Below, one piece after another: positions 34,553 to 41,739 of a DNA stretch of 64,000 bases. The DNA is from CAIYOL01 sp964494805 (GTDB taxonomy: Bacteria; Planctomycetota; Phycisphaerae; Sedimentisphaerales; Anaerobacaceae): NCBI GenBank assembly GCA_964494805.1, contig CAZBST010000008.1:1-64000 (forward strand), written 5' to 3'. Made by a program: the position numbers and the translations under genes. The number at the start of each line of letters is the position of its first letter. The first letter of the stretch is position 1. The notes below the pieces were generated by a model, which had not been told where the DNA came from, searched no databases, and saw nothing but the letters and a program-made list of their open reading frames with translations.

Positions 34553-36202
34553 TTAGGCGGACCGCACTTTGGTTGCCTCGGGGCCTTTTCGGCCTTGTGC
34601 GGCTTCGTACTCTATTTTCAGATGGTGCTGCGCAGCTTTGAGTCTTTGAAGGAAATTGTTCTTTCTGAAGGCAACTATCCATTTGCGGAAGGTGACCCAG
34701 CCGACAAAACGAATCAGGTTGTTGCGCCAGTTGCGGTACCACTTTCTCCATCCGAGGCGGATATTGTGTATAAAGAAAACCAGAGCCGGAAACGAAAATA
34801 TATTCATCGCCACAAGGAACATATACTTGAACTGATAAAAGTGCCCCATAATTTTCTTGGCGCTGTGCTGTATTTGTTCGGCCGTCAGCGGCTCATCCGG
34901 CTCAAAAATCGGGAAATTGCCGTCGTAGTATTCCCACCCAATGTCGCCAAGCGGGTAAATCCTGCTTTGCTCCTGCAGGCGGCGCCTCAGCTCGGTGCCA
35001 GGCATAGGCACAGGCAGCAGCACCTGCACCGTATCGATTTTGGCCCTGTGGATGAAACGTCTGTAGTGCTTCGTCCGCTCGCCGGCAGACATTTCAAAAC
35101 TCTGCCCTGCCTTTAGCGGATACCCGAATATGAACATCCCGTGAACGAGAAATCCGAATTCGCGAAAAGTCCTCGCTAATGATACCATCTCCTCGCAGCG
35201 AATGTGCTTGTTCATCGCGATGAGCTCTTCCTCGATGGGCGATTCGAAGCCGATAGCGACCGTTTCAATGCCTGCCCGCTGCATCGCGGAAAGCAGCTCC
35301 GTGTCTTTGGCCTTGTCTAACCTTATTTGAACCGTAATGCTCAGACTCAACCTGGTGCTCTCTTTGTATTCGCTGAGCATATTACAGAACCTTATCGTTT
35401 CATCTCGCTGCTGCCCGAAAAGGTCATCGACTATAAAGAAGTGCTTCGCATTTCTGCTCTCGACTAATGAGCTGATATGTTCGAGAAGCCGCTCGGGGCT
35501 TGCCGGCCGGGGTCTTCCCTTTACCGTGCAGAACTCACAATCCATCCCGCAGCCGCGAATCCTTTCCACCGGATATATCCTGATTTTAGCATAGCGCACA
35601 AGTGAAAAATCAGGTATCGGCAGCTTGTCAAAGTCAGTCATCTGCTCTCTCTTCTCCGTAACACAGACCTTCCCGTCCTTCAAGTAAGCTAAGCCCCTGA
35701 CCTCGCCCGGTTCTTTTTTACCTTCCAACACGGCCAGAAGTTCCGTGATTGTCTCTTCCGCTTCGCCGATGACGACATAATCAATCCCGCTGGATAGCGC
35801 CTCTGCGATGTTCTCTCCTATGAAATGCTGCCCGCCAGCGACCGTTACGACGCCGAGTTCCTTGTAGCAGCGCGCTATTTCATACAGCCTCGGTATAGTG
35901 CTGGTCAGGCCGCCGTAAAAACCGACAACGTCCGCAGGTCTTTTTCTCTGCAGGAATTCGTGGTCGGCACCAAGGCTGGCCTTCGGGCCGAATAGCCGAA
36001 GATTATTCTCATCGATGACCTCTGCGTCCCATTTTCCCATCTTATTGACGGCCGTAGCTACGCACACCGGCCCAAGGGCCGTGGTCTTCTTGGCTATATG
36101 AGAGTAGATATTGAATGCCGGGTAAGCTGGAATTACAATTCTGAATCTGTATCTTTTCTTTGATGAATCAAACATGCCATTTGCCCCCGACTCGCTTAAC
36201 AT
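34553..36202 (-). CDS. B12-binding radical SAM protein with a cold-shock-derived C-terminus
   Basis: 549 residues. The N-terminal third resembles a cobalamin-binding domain (VVTVAGGQHFIGENIAEAL, VVIGEAEET). The radical SAM core has RGCGMDCEFC near residue 219, the CxxxCxxC cluster motif, followed by GFES and GMFIFGYP. The C-terminal part has a membrane-proximal hydrophobic stretch (FLVAMNIFSFPALVFFI). The last 20 residues, IEYEAAQGRKGPEATKVRSA, are the end of a cold-shock protein (compare VEYESAQGRKGPEATKVKPV at 37635), and the DNA and terminator match too, so the 3' end has been replaced. The ATG at 36202 follows a TTG; another start at about 36172 (MFDSSKK) is possible. Substrate unknown. 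Confidence 0.85.
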   Translation of the reverse strand: MLSESGANGMFDSSKKRYRFRIVIPAYPAFNIYSHIAKKTTALGPVCVATAVNKMGKWDAEVIDENNLRLFGPKASLGADHEFLQRKRPADVVGFYGGLTSTIPRLYEIARCYKELGVVTVAGGQHFIGENIAEALSSGIDYVVIGEAEETITELLAVLEGKKEPGEVRGLAYLKDGKVCVTEKREQMTDFDKLPIPDFSLVRYAKIRIYPVERIRGCGMDCEFCTVKGRPRPASPERLLEHISSLVESRNAKHFFIVDDLFGQQRDETIRFCNMLSEYKESTRLSLSITVQIRLDKAKDTELLSAMQRAGIETVAIGFESPIEEELIAMNKHIRCEEMVSLARTFREFGFLVHGMFIFGYPLKAGQSFEMSAGERTKHYRRFIHRAKIDTVQVLLPVPMPGTELRRRLQEQSRIYPLGDIGWEYYDGNFPIFEPDEPLTAEQIQHSAKKIMGHFYQFKYMFLVAMNIFSFPALVFFIHNIRLGWRKWYRNWRNNLIRFVGWVTFRKWIVAFRKNNFLQRLKAAQHHLKIEYEAAQGRKGPEATKVRSA

Positions 36203-36207
36203 CAATA

Positions 36208-36378
36208 TTATTTGGTTCCAACAAAATGCCGATACGCGCTCTTACGCATTTGCCTGTCAGATATCAGGTCGCGATGTACATGACAGTATTCCTCATGGTT
36301 ATAGATGCTCAGCTTCTGCGTGCAGCCCGGAAACATGCATTTCCTGTCATTGGCCGAGGTTTTTAGCTTTTTTTCCAT
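36208..36378 (-). CDS. Small zinc-finger protein
   Basis: 56 residues from MEKKLKTSANDRK. It carries CMFPGCTQKLSIYNHEEYCHVH, giving Cys-x4-Cys and Cys-x-His spacing suited to one zinc ion. Start at 36378; the in-frame extension to 36420 encodes a hydrophobic run lying in the terminator region and was rejected. It ends 5 bases before the radical SAM start, so the two form an operon. Possibly a regulator; no family name recognised. Confidence 0.6.
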   Translation of the reverse strand: MEKKLKTSANDRKCMFPGCTQKLSIYNHEEYCHVHRDLISDRQMRKSAYRHFVGTK

Positions 36379-36403
36379 AATTATTTCTCTAAATAGAGCC
36401 CAA

Positions 36404-36447
36404 AACAAAAAAAGCTGCAAAGGTTAGTTGTCTTCCTTTTGCAGCTA
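36404..36447 (-). terminator. Intrinsic terminator, minus strand
   Basis: AGCTGCAAAAGG and CCTTTGCAGCT pair on the minus strand across an 11-base loop, followed by TTTTTTTG. It lies directly upstream of the zinc-finger gene and would stop minus-strand transcripts coming from the right. Confidence 0.75.
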
Positions 36448-36598
36448 AAGAGTTTCTAATCTTTTGCGTTTTTACCAGTTTACCACGTAATTATCCCCCT
36501 TGTCAAACAATCTTTCTTTTAATTTATTTTAGTTGCTTTTGGTCCTGTCCGGACTGTTCTCCGGCCGAAGGTGAAAGACTGGATAAAGGAGACGTAAT

Positions 36599-36697
36599 AT
36601 GCTTCTGATGAGCGAGGGAACCTGGGTTGTTATTGGCGTGGCTACTGCCATTGCGGCTGTGTTTGTTGGTACTAAAGTAAAAGACAGATACTATTAG
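36599..36697 (+). CDS. 32-residue single-span membrane peptide
   Basis: ATG at 36599 follows ATAAAGGAGACGTAAT, an excellent ribosome-binding site. It encodes MLLMSEGTWVVIGVATAIAA then VFVGTKVKDRYY: one hydrophobic helix of about 18 residues and a positively charged end. Stop at 36695-36697. The strong ribosome-binding site and clean membrane profile support expression. Role unknown. Confidence 0.55.
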   Translation: MLLMSEGTWVVIGVATAIAAVFVGTKVKDRYY

Positions 36698-36736
36698 AAT
36701 AGTAATGTTCCGGTAAATCTGTCTTAACCAGCGTAA

Positions 36737-36783
36737 AATAAAAAGGCCCTGCTCCCTATGGGACAAGTTTTGAGCAGGGCCGA
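36737..36783 (-). terminator. Orphan csp-type terminator copy
   Basis: GGCCCTGCTC / GAGCAGGGCC 10-bp stem with a 17-base loop and a minus-strand T-run. The right flank CGATGGTTTTTTCATCCGTT is identical to that of the cold-shock terminator at 37580, yet no cold-shock coding sequence is attached here. It looks like the residue of a lost or moved cold-shock gene. Confidence 0.75.
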
Positions 36784-36925
36784 TGGTTTTTTCATCCGTT
36801 CGCCTTAGCCTTCGGCGAGACAGATTGCGGGGCTAGATTTTTTGAGACAACGAACTTCTTAGGGCGGGATGCGTAGAAGCCATCAGTGAAAAACCTTTTT
36901 GGAACAATATGAAAGGGCAAAAACA

Positions 36926-37528
36926 ATGAAACATAAAATTATCACGGTTACGGCAATTCTGGCGACAGTCGGCATTTTTGCAGGCAGCACTGCGGCGGCC
37001 CAAATCGGCAGCAAGGCGCCGGAGTTTACACTGGCCAACTATGACGGCAAGGAGGTGAACCTTTCCGATTATAAAGGCAAGATAGTGGTGCTGGAATGGT
37101 TCAACTACGAATGTCCGTTTGTGAGATACCATTATGCGGCGTCAAAAACAATGATAGAGCTTCCCGACAAATACAAGGACAACGGCGTCGTTTGGCTTGC
37201 GATAAACAGCACGGGGCATCAGACCACAGAGGCAAACAAGGGATTCGCAGAAGAATTCAAACTCAGCTATCCGATACTCGACGACAGGACAGGCAAAGTC
37301 GGACATTTATACGGCGCCAAGACAACGCCGCATATGTTCATCATAGACGCCAAAGGCAACATCGCTTATAGCGGGGCGATTGATAATTCGCCGATGGGCA
37401 GAGAGAAAAACGTAATCAACTATGTGGACAAGGCGCTGGCAGAACTGACAGCGGGCAAAGAAGTAAGCACGCCGGATACGGAGCCATACGGCTGCTCGGT
37501 AAAATACGCTATGAATTCGGCGAATTGA
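36926..37528 (+). CDS. Secreted redoxin (AhpC/TSA-type thioredoxin fold)
   Basis: 200 residues from MKHKIITVTA; start chosen at 36926 after GAAAGGGCAAAAA. Signal peptide to about residue 25. The thioredoxin-fold core has IGSKAPEFTLANYDGKEVNL, then LEWFNYECPFVRYHY with a single active-site Cys in place of CxxC, and KTTPHMFIIDAKGNIAYSGAID with the cis-Pro. Such single-Cys redoxins may be peroxidases or thiol reductases in the periplasm. A further Cys is near the C-terminus (EPYGCSVKY). Convergent with the cold-shock gene. Confidence 0.85.
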   Translation: MKHKIITVTAILATVGIFAGSTAAAQIGSKAPEFTLANYDGKEVNLSDYKGKIVVLEWFNYECPFVRYHYAASKTMIELPDKYKDNGVVWLAINSTGHQTTEANKGFAEEFKLSYPILDDRTGKVGHLYGAKTTPHMFIIDAKGNIAYSGAIDNSPMGREKNVINYVDKALAELTAGKEVSTPDTEPYGCSVKYAMNSAN

Positions 37529-37579
37529 TGGTGTAATCCGCCTTTGCCGTGCCGGCGATTGCTAACGAACCTAATCTAT

Positions 37580-37613
37580 AAATAAAAAAGGCCCTGCTGA
37601 AAAGCAGGGCCGA
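37580..37613 (-). terminator. Cold-shock gene terminator
   Basis: GGCCCTGCT / AGCAGGGCC 9-bp stem, GAAA-type loop, and TTTTTTATTT on the minus strand, 21 bases after the csp stop. Parent form of the copies at 34498 and 36737. Confidence 0.9.
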
Positions 37614-37634
37614 TGGTTTTTTCATCCGTTCGCC

Positions 37635-37835
37635 TTAGACGGGTTTAACTTTGGTTGCCTCGGGGCCTTTTCGTCCCTGTGCAGATTCGTACTCCACCGC
37701 CTGGTCCTCGGAAAGCGACCTTACTCCCTCTGCGAGATTCGAGTGATGAACAAACAAATCATCACCGCCGCCGTCAGGAGTGATAAAACCATATCCTTTT
37801 CTCTCATTGAACCATTTTACTTTACCTTTTTCCAA
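37635..37835 (-). CDS. Cold-shock domain protein (CspA family)
   Basis: 66 residues, full-length CSD. KGKVKWFNERKGYGFITPD holds RNP1 and DDLFVHHSNL RNP2. It ends AQGRKGPEATKVKPV as usual for the family. The start codon is TTG at 37835, following AAGGAGAAGAAATT; no ATG is suitably placed. The long leader (about 100 bases) back to the promoter at 37942 suits cold-shock type post-transcriptional control. Binds single-stranded nucleic acid, acting as an RNA chaperone. Confidence 0.93.
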   Translation of the reverse strand: MEKGKVKWFNERKGYGFITPDGGGDDLFVHHSNLAEGVRSLSEDQAVEYESAQGRKGPEATKVKPV

Positions 37836-37941
37836 AATTTCTTCTCCTTAGGCTTAAAGTCAGCCCTGCAATGCAAACTCCCTCATATTTTCTTCAGGAA
37901 TACGCTTTCGAGGGATGAAAGTATACTCCCCAAACGGCAAG

Positions 37942-37971
37942 ATTTTACAGGGACAACCCCCCTGCTGTCAA
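37942..37971 (-). promoter_or_regulatory. Probable csp promoter
   Basis: On the minus strand TTGACA (37971-37966), 18-base spacer, TAAAAT (37947-37942). It lies immediately downstream of the rhomboid-like gene stop and gives an untranslated leader of about 100 bases before the TTG start. Confidence 0.65.
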
Positions 37972-37978
37972 CAAAAAA

Positions 37979-39010
37979 TTACTCTCTTGGTGCCTCCACC
38001 CACCTCGAGCATTTGGGACACCGGCCGGCCTTGCCAGCGTCTCTTTTATGCACTTTGATTCTATGTCCGCACTCGCATTGGAAGCGAATAAAATCATCTT
38101 CGGGCTTCTCTGGCTTGGGAACCGCTTTGGGAGGCTCGGCTTTTGCTTTGTCAGCTATCTCCGGTTGTTTCTCAACCGCCTCTAAATCTTTTTTCTCCTC
38201 CTTCTCGCCTTTTTTTTCTTCCCCCTCTTCTCCTTTTTCTTCCTTCTTCGCCAGCATTTGCAAAAGCGACTTCTCGTCGCTTTCCATCACCAGCCATTTT
38301 GTCTTCAGCATTAGCACCGCCAATCCAGCCCCGGCTCCAAAACACAAAATATGTGCACAATACGTTGTGCTTTGGCCGCCCAGCGCTGCCTCCAATAAAT
38401 CAAAAATAAACCAAAGCGCAACAACCCAGCCGCCTGAGATACTGGCTGCCATCGGGCGCGGCAGCAGGAAGAAACAGCTTACCGTATCCTCTGGAAAGAG
38501 CACAATATATATGCCCACGATGCCGCATATCACGCCGCCCGCTCCAACAGCCATCCTATCAGAAAGCAACAGATGAACCACCCCCCCCAACAAACCAAAC
38601 CCCAAATAAACTAATGGATAAAGCTTATTGCCTATTTTCGAGCAAACGGCATTTCCGAAAGGCCACAAAAAAATCAAATTTCCTATCAGCCGAACAACAC
38701 CTCTCAAAATGCCGCCTTGCAGCCAAATATATGTAAACAATCCTATCCCCCACCAGCCGTTTAAAACAAACCGGGCCATCGGCCCCGTAACGGCTGGCTT
38801 CTCCTCTACCTGCTTTGCTTGCTTCTCAACCGCCGGCACCCTGAGCACTTCTTCTAATGGGCGCTCAATTGTCTTTCTGGGCTTTTCGGCTGCCTGCTTT
38901 TCGGAAGTGACCACCTGAAGGATAAACACTAATACTATCACCCCCAATACCAGCCAGTTCACCACCGGCCGGCGGTCTAACGCAGCGTCTACCTCATAAG
39001 GTATGAACAT
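37979..39010 (-). CDS. Rhomboid-like membrane protein lacking the catalytic Ser, with zinc-ribbon tail
   Basis: 343 residues. About six membrane spans with rhomboid features: LIGNLIFLWPFGN (TM2 GN motif), and H220 in TYCAHILCFGAGAG on the last span. The catalytic loop that should read GxSG is GAGG (residues 156-159), so the serine is glycine and the protein is probably an inactive rhomboid. A strongly charged Lys/Glu linker (about 245-300) leads to a C-terminal CECGHRIKVHKRDAGKAGRCPKC zinc ribbon, the same style as the M48 peptidase tail. An AGGAGTCTGAGGC region precedes the ATG. Possible role: binding and guiding membrane proteins. Confidence 0.75.
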   Translation of the reverse strand: MFIPYEVDAALDRRPVVNWLVLGVIVLVFILQVVTSEKQAAEKPRKTIERPLEEVLRVPAVEKQAKQVEEKPAVTGPMARFVLNGWWGIGLFTYIWLQGGILRGVVRLIGNLIFLWPFGNAVCSKIGNKLYPLVYLGFGLLGGVVHLLLSDRMAVGAGGVICGIVGIYIVLFPEDTVSCFFLLPRPMAASISGGWVVALWFIFDLLEAALGGQSTTYCAHILCFGAGAGLAVLMLKTKWLVMESDEKSLLQMLAKKEEKGEEGEEKKGEKEEKKDLEAVEKQPEIADKAKAEPPKAVPKPEKPEDDFIRFQCECGHRIKVHKRDAGKAGRCPKCSRWVEAPRE

Positions 39011-39050
39011 GCCTCAGACTCCTCTGCAAGAGAGTTACTTCGGCTGTTTC

Positions 39051-39692
39051 TTATCTCATAACCCAGTTTTTGCCTTCATAAATCGGCCTGGCATTGGACC
39101 TGAAAAACGCATCGCCGCCAAACTTATAGTTTAATTCAAGGGTCTTTCGCAGATAAACTTTGACGGGTTTACCCGTCTCGTCTTTCGCCGTCGGATGGTC
39201 AACAGCAACTGTTTCGTTGCTCAAGCCGGCAATAAAGATTTTTATGCTCTTGGCCTTCGCATCAAAATCAGGCCAGATGATGGCGATATCTTTTGTGTTG
39301 TCTTCGCCCTGAAGTATTTTGTTGCCAGCATTTTCCAGAGATTCGAGGAACGGGAACTTGCGCTGATGGCGCTTGTTTATCTGCTCAAAAACCGCTGCCG
39401 GCGTATCTTTGCCTGCCGGGGTAATTTCATAAGTATCTGTCATCAGCTCGCACTTCGGATAAAAATCAACATCGTGACCTGTCTTGTTGGTAAGCGTTAT
39501 TATCGTGTACCAGTATCGCTTAGGTTCCTTGTCACCGCTCAAGCGCAATACGATTTGCTGCGGGTGCCCAAACGTTACATCTAATGTCCAGTCATCCGGC
39601 CCCTGCACGATAGCCGGCTCAGGCGCCGCCAGAGATACACAGGCCGTTACCACCAAGATAGTCAATATACCGTAAACAAAATCTTTCATCAT
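39051..39692 (-). CDS. Secreted protein of unknown function
   Basis: 213 residues, signal peptide MMKDFVYGILTILVVTACVSLA, then a beta-rich mature part: QQIVLRLSGDKEPKRYWYTIITLTNKTG, ELMTDTYEITPAG, DIAIIWPDFDAKAKSIKIFIAGLSNET. The middle 'xYtxxTLTNxTG' strand pattern suggests an immunoglobulin-like domain that carries an extra-cytoplasmic ligand. GAGGGGTAT precedes two adjacent ATGs. Upstream of and co-directional with the rhomboid-like gene (gap 40 bases). Confidence 0.7.
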   Translation of the reverse strand: MMKDFVYGILTILVVTACVSLAAPEPAIVQGPDDWTLDVTFGHPQQIVLRLSGDKEPKRYWYTIITLTNKTGHDVDFYPKCELMTDTYEITPAGKDTPAAVFEQINKRHQRKFPFLESLENAGNKILQGEDNTKDIAIIWPDFDAKAKSIKIFIAGLSNETVAVDHPTAKDETGKPVKVYLRKTLELNYKFGGDAFFRSNARPIYEGKNWVMR

Positions 39693-39889
39693 ATACCCCT
39701 CATTATTTCTATTCTTTCTAAAACCTAAAGAAACGCCTCTTTTCTATTTTACACTAAAACCGGCTGATAGCCAAAGATATTTTATCACTTTTTAGCCCGT
39801 AGTTTAGAACGAATTTCAGCTTGACAATATACCGCTGTTGCAACTAATTAAGGCTAAAGCTGACGAGAAGTGCACATAAGGAAAGAAAG

Positions 39890-40396
39890 ATGAATGAAAC
39901 AAACTTACTTTTGAAGGCGTATTACGAAGCCCTGTATGAACACCTGGAAGCCAATGAGGAACTTTTAACAAAGAGGATAGAAAAGCTGCTGAAGGAGGAG
40001 ATTGTAAAACGAGGGTTTGGGGACTTTGATAAGGAAAAATACGCTGCGTACAGGGATGCGTGCCTGGCTTTTGTGGATGAACGGCTGGAAACCTACAATC
40101 CAATTGGGATTCAATATACCTTTGACCGCATCAGGGCGGAGGAGGCCGTTGAACTGGAACTGCAGCTTGACTGGTATGACAGCCAGGCGGAATTCGAGGC
40201 CTTATTGGAAGCTGTGTGCGCCAAAGCGGAGGTTGAGATGACGGAAGAAAGGATGCGAGAACTGGCCGATGAGCTAATCAAAGAAATCGGGGCTTTCCCA
40301 GATGGGAGTATTATATCCGCTTACGAGGCCGCACCTGCTCTTGGGAAACTGCCGGACTACATCGTGGCACGAGCAATCGAAGAAACCATCAAGTGA
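39890..40396 (+). CDS. Hypothetical cytoplasmic helical protein
   Basis: 168 residues, no signal peptide or membrane span. Highly helical and acidic: repeated Glu/Leu/Ala patterns such as EALYEHLEANEELLTKRIEKLLKEE and AVELELQLDWYDSQAEFEALLEAV. AAGGAAAGAAAG precedes the ATG. I do not recognise a family. It sits alone in front of tRNA-Met. Confidence 0.65.
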   Translation: MNETNLLLKAYYEALYEHLEANEELLTKRIEKLLKEEIVKRGFGDFDKEKYAAYRDACLAFVDERLETYNPIGIQYTFDRIRAEEAVELELQLDWYDSQAEFEALLEAVCAKAEVEMTEERMRELADELIKEIGAFPDGSIISAYEAAPALGKLPDYIVARAIEETIK

Positions 40397-40430
40397 ACAA
40401 ACATTCGGTAGGTCTTACGTATTTTTGCCC

Positions 40431-40458
40431 TTGATGAATTGGAAATTGCAGCTATAAT
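40431..40458 (+). promoter_or_regulatory. tRNA-Met promoter
   Basis: TTGATG (40431-40436), 16-base spacer, perfect TATAAT (40453-40458), 22 bases before the tRNA. The tRNA-Lys promoter has the same layout. Confidence 0.7.
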
Positions 40459-40480
40459 TCAGGTAACTTGTATCGTAGTG

Positions 40481-40552
40481 GGGCCCGTAGCTCAGCGGTA
40501 GAGCAGTGGACTCATAATCCATTGGTCCAAGGTTCAAATCCTTGCGGGCCCA
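40481..40552 (+). tRNA. tRNA-Met (CAT), elongator type
   Basis: GGGCCCG (40481-40487) pairs with CGGGCCC (40545-40551), discriminator A at 40552. D-arm GCTCAGCGGTAGAGC, anticodon loop CTCATAA, T-loop GGTTCAAATCC. The anticodon stem lacks the GGG/CCC pairs of an initiator, so it is elongator Met (or, less likely, the CAT-anticodon Ile2). No CCA is encoded. Confidence 0.93.
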
Positions 40553-40588
40553 GTTATTACCAGCTTTTTTGGTCTCTACGACGCAGAT

Positions 40589-41704
40589 ATGCATTTATTA
40601 ACACGTATATTTTGTAAAATTGCCAATCAAAAGCCTTTCGTCGTTCTTTGTGTACTTTTCTGCAGCTACTCAATCGGCCAAAGTAATAACGGCACCAATG
40701 GGCCGTTATCTATACATGTGAAGCTGGAAATGGGCAACGAGTATGAATTCATAAAAGATGCTCCCTCGCGGCTTGTCTTCACAATCGAAAATAAAAGCGA
40801 TGACTTTATTATCATAAGAGCGATTGATGTTGAAAACGGCTTAGCTGATATTACACGATGGTATGGCAGTTTTTATGGTTCGACTGAGTATAAACCTTTG
40901 GAAGATATTTGGATTTACAACCAAATGAGTCAGATGCTGACAAAAACGGCTTTTGCGACCGGTCTGATTCAGCCCGGCGGCGGTTATGAATTTCCGCAAT
41001 GGGCAATCTTGAAAGACGAGACAGTGGATGTAAATATTGCTTATCAGAAACTCACAAAAGATGAGGTCCTGAAACAGATTTATTTCGAAATAAACGACAA
41101 TAACAATTTTACAACGAAAAGAATTTTCAAACATTTAAAAAATGCTGATATTTTAGAAAAAGAGACCAAAAACATTAACTGGTCATTCGTAATAGCTCCA
41201 AATGCTTCGGATTTGCCGTTTGATAAACAGCACTTAGAATGTAAACTAACTCTACGTGAGCCCGAATTCAGCTTCGAGCAGGCAAAAAAAGCGGTTAGTT
41301 CTGAAACATCAGATTGTGTATTCTGGAAAAGCCAGAATTGCTGGGTACTAAAAACAGACAAAGGCATTTATCTTGTAGATAAAGATAAAACTTTGCTGCT
41401 GCCCGAAATGGATTTATTGGTATTTGCTCTGATTGAATCTCAACATCAGAAAGTAACCTGTATTTTACCTTTAACAGGCTATGAGAAATATGACGCACAA
41501 AAGCCCCACATCGAAGGGCCAGGCTATTATAATCCAGGGATAACAGAAGTGCCTAAGGAAAAACTCATCAGTCTGTTTGAGTATGCCGGTGCCAGAGGCG
41601 ACAAGATAAGCGTTTTGGTATATAACCCAAATGGTCTTGGAAAAAGACTTTACCTTTTGGTTGGACAATTCGACGAAAAGATGCGCCGTAAAAGTGTTCA
41701 ATAA
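40589..41704 (+). CDS. Secreted protein of unknown function
   Basis: 371 residues. A signal peptide follows a longer N-terminus (FVVLCVLFCSYSIG near 18-31). The mature part begins with a beta-rich domain (SIHVKLEMGNEYEFIKDAPSRLVFTIENKSDDFIIIRAIDV, quoted here only as a strand pattern split over 45 residues), similar in style to the Ig-like region of the protein at 39051. The rest has no motif I recognise. It lies 35 bases before the next secreted protein gene and they may be co-transcribed. Confidence 0.65.
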   Translation: MHLLTRIFCKIANQKPFVVLCVLFCSYSIGQSNNGTNGPLSIHVKLEMGNEYEFIKDAPSRLVFTIENKSDDFIIIRAIDVENGLADITRWYGSFYGSTEYKPLEDIWIYNQMSQMLTKTAFATGLIQPGGGYEFPQWAILKDETVDVNIAYQKLTKDEVLKQIYFEINDNNNFTTKRIFKHLKNADILEKETKNINWSFVIAPNASDLPFDKQHLECKLTLREPEFSFEQAKKAVSSETSDCVFWKSQNCWVLKTDKGIYLVDKDKTLLLPEMDLLVFALIESQHQKVTCILPLTGYEKYDAQKPHIEGPGYYNPGITEVPKEKLISLFEYAGARGDKISVLVYNPNGLGKRLYLLVGQFDEKMRRKSVQ

Positions 41705-41739
41705 TTTTTAAAATTCGCTTAGATTCAAGGAAAAATATA

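Noticed and set aside
34339..34641. 100-residue plus-strand open frame
   Set aside because: Asn/Thr/Lys-rich start looks like dispersed repeat DNA, and the second half is antisense to the terminator and the csp-derived end of the radical SAM gene.
36524..36766. 80-residue minus-strand open frame across the small membrane peptide
   Set aside because: Low-complexity Ser/Asn/His composition, no ribosome-binding site, runs through a terminator copy and is antisense to a better plus-strand gene.
36926..37528. Redoxin as a degraded thioredoxin because CxxC is missing
   Set aside because: Single-Cys CPFV-type redoxins are a normal subfamily; the rest of the fold is intact.
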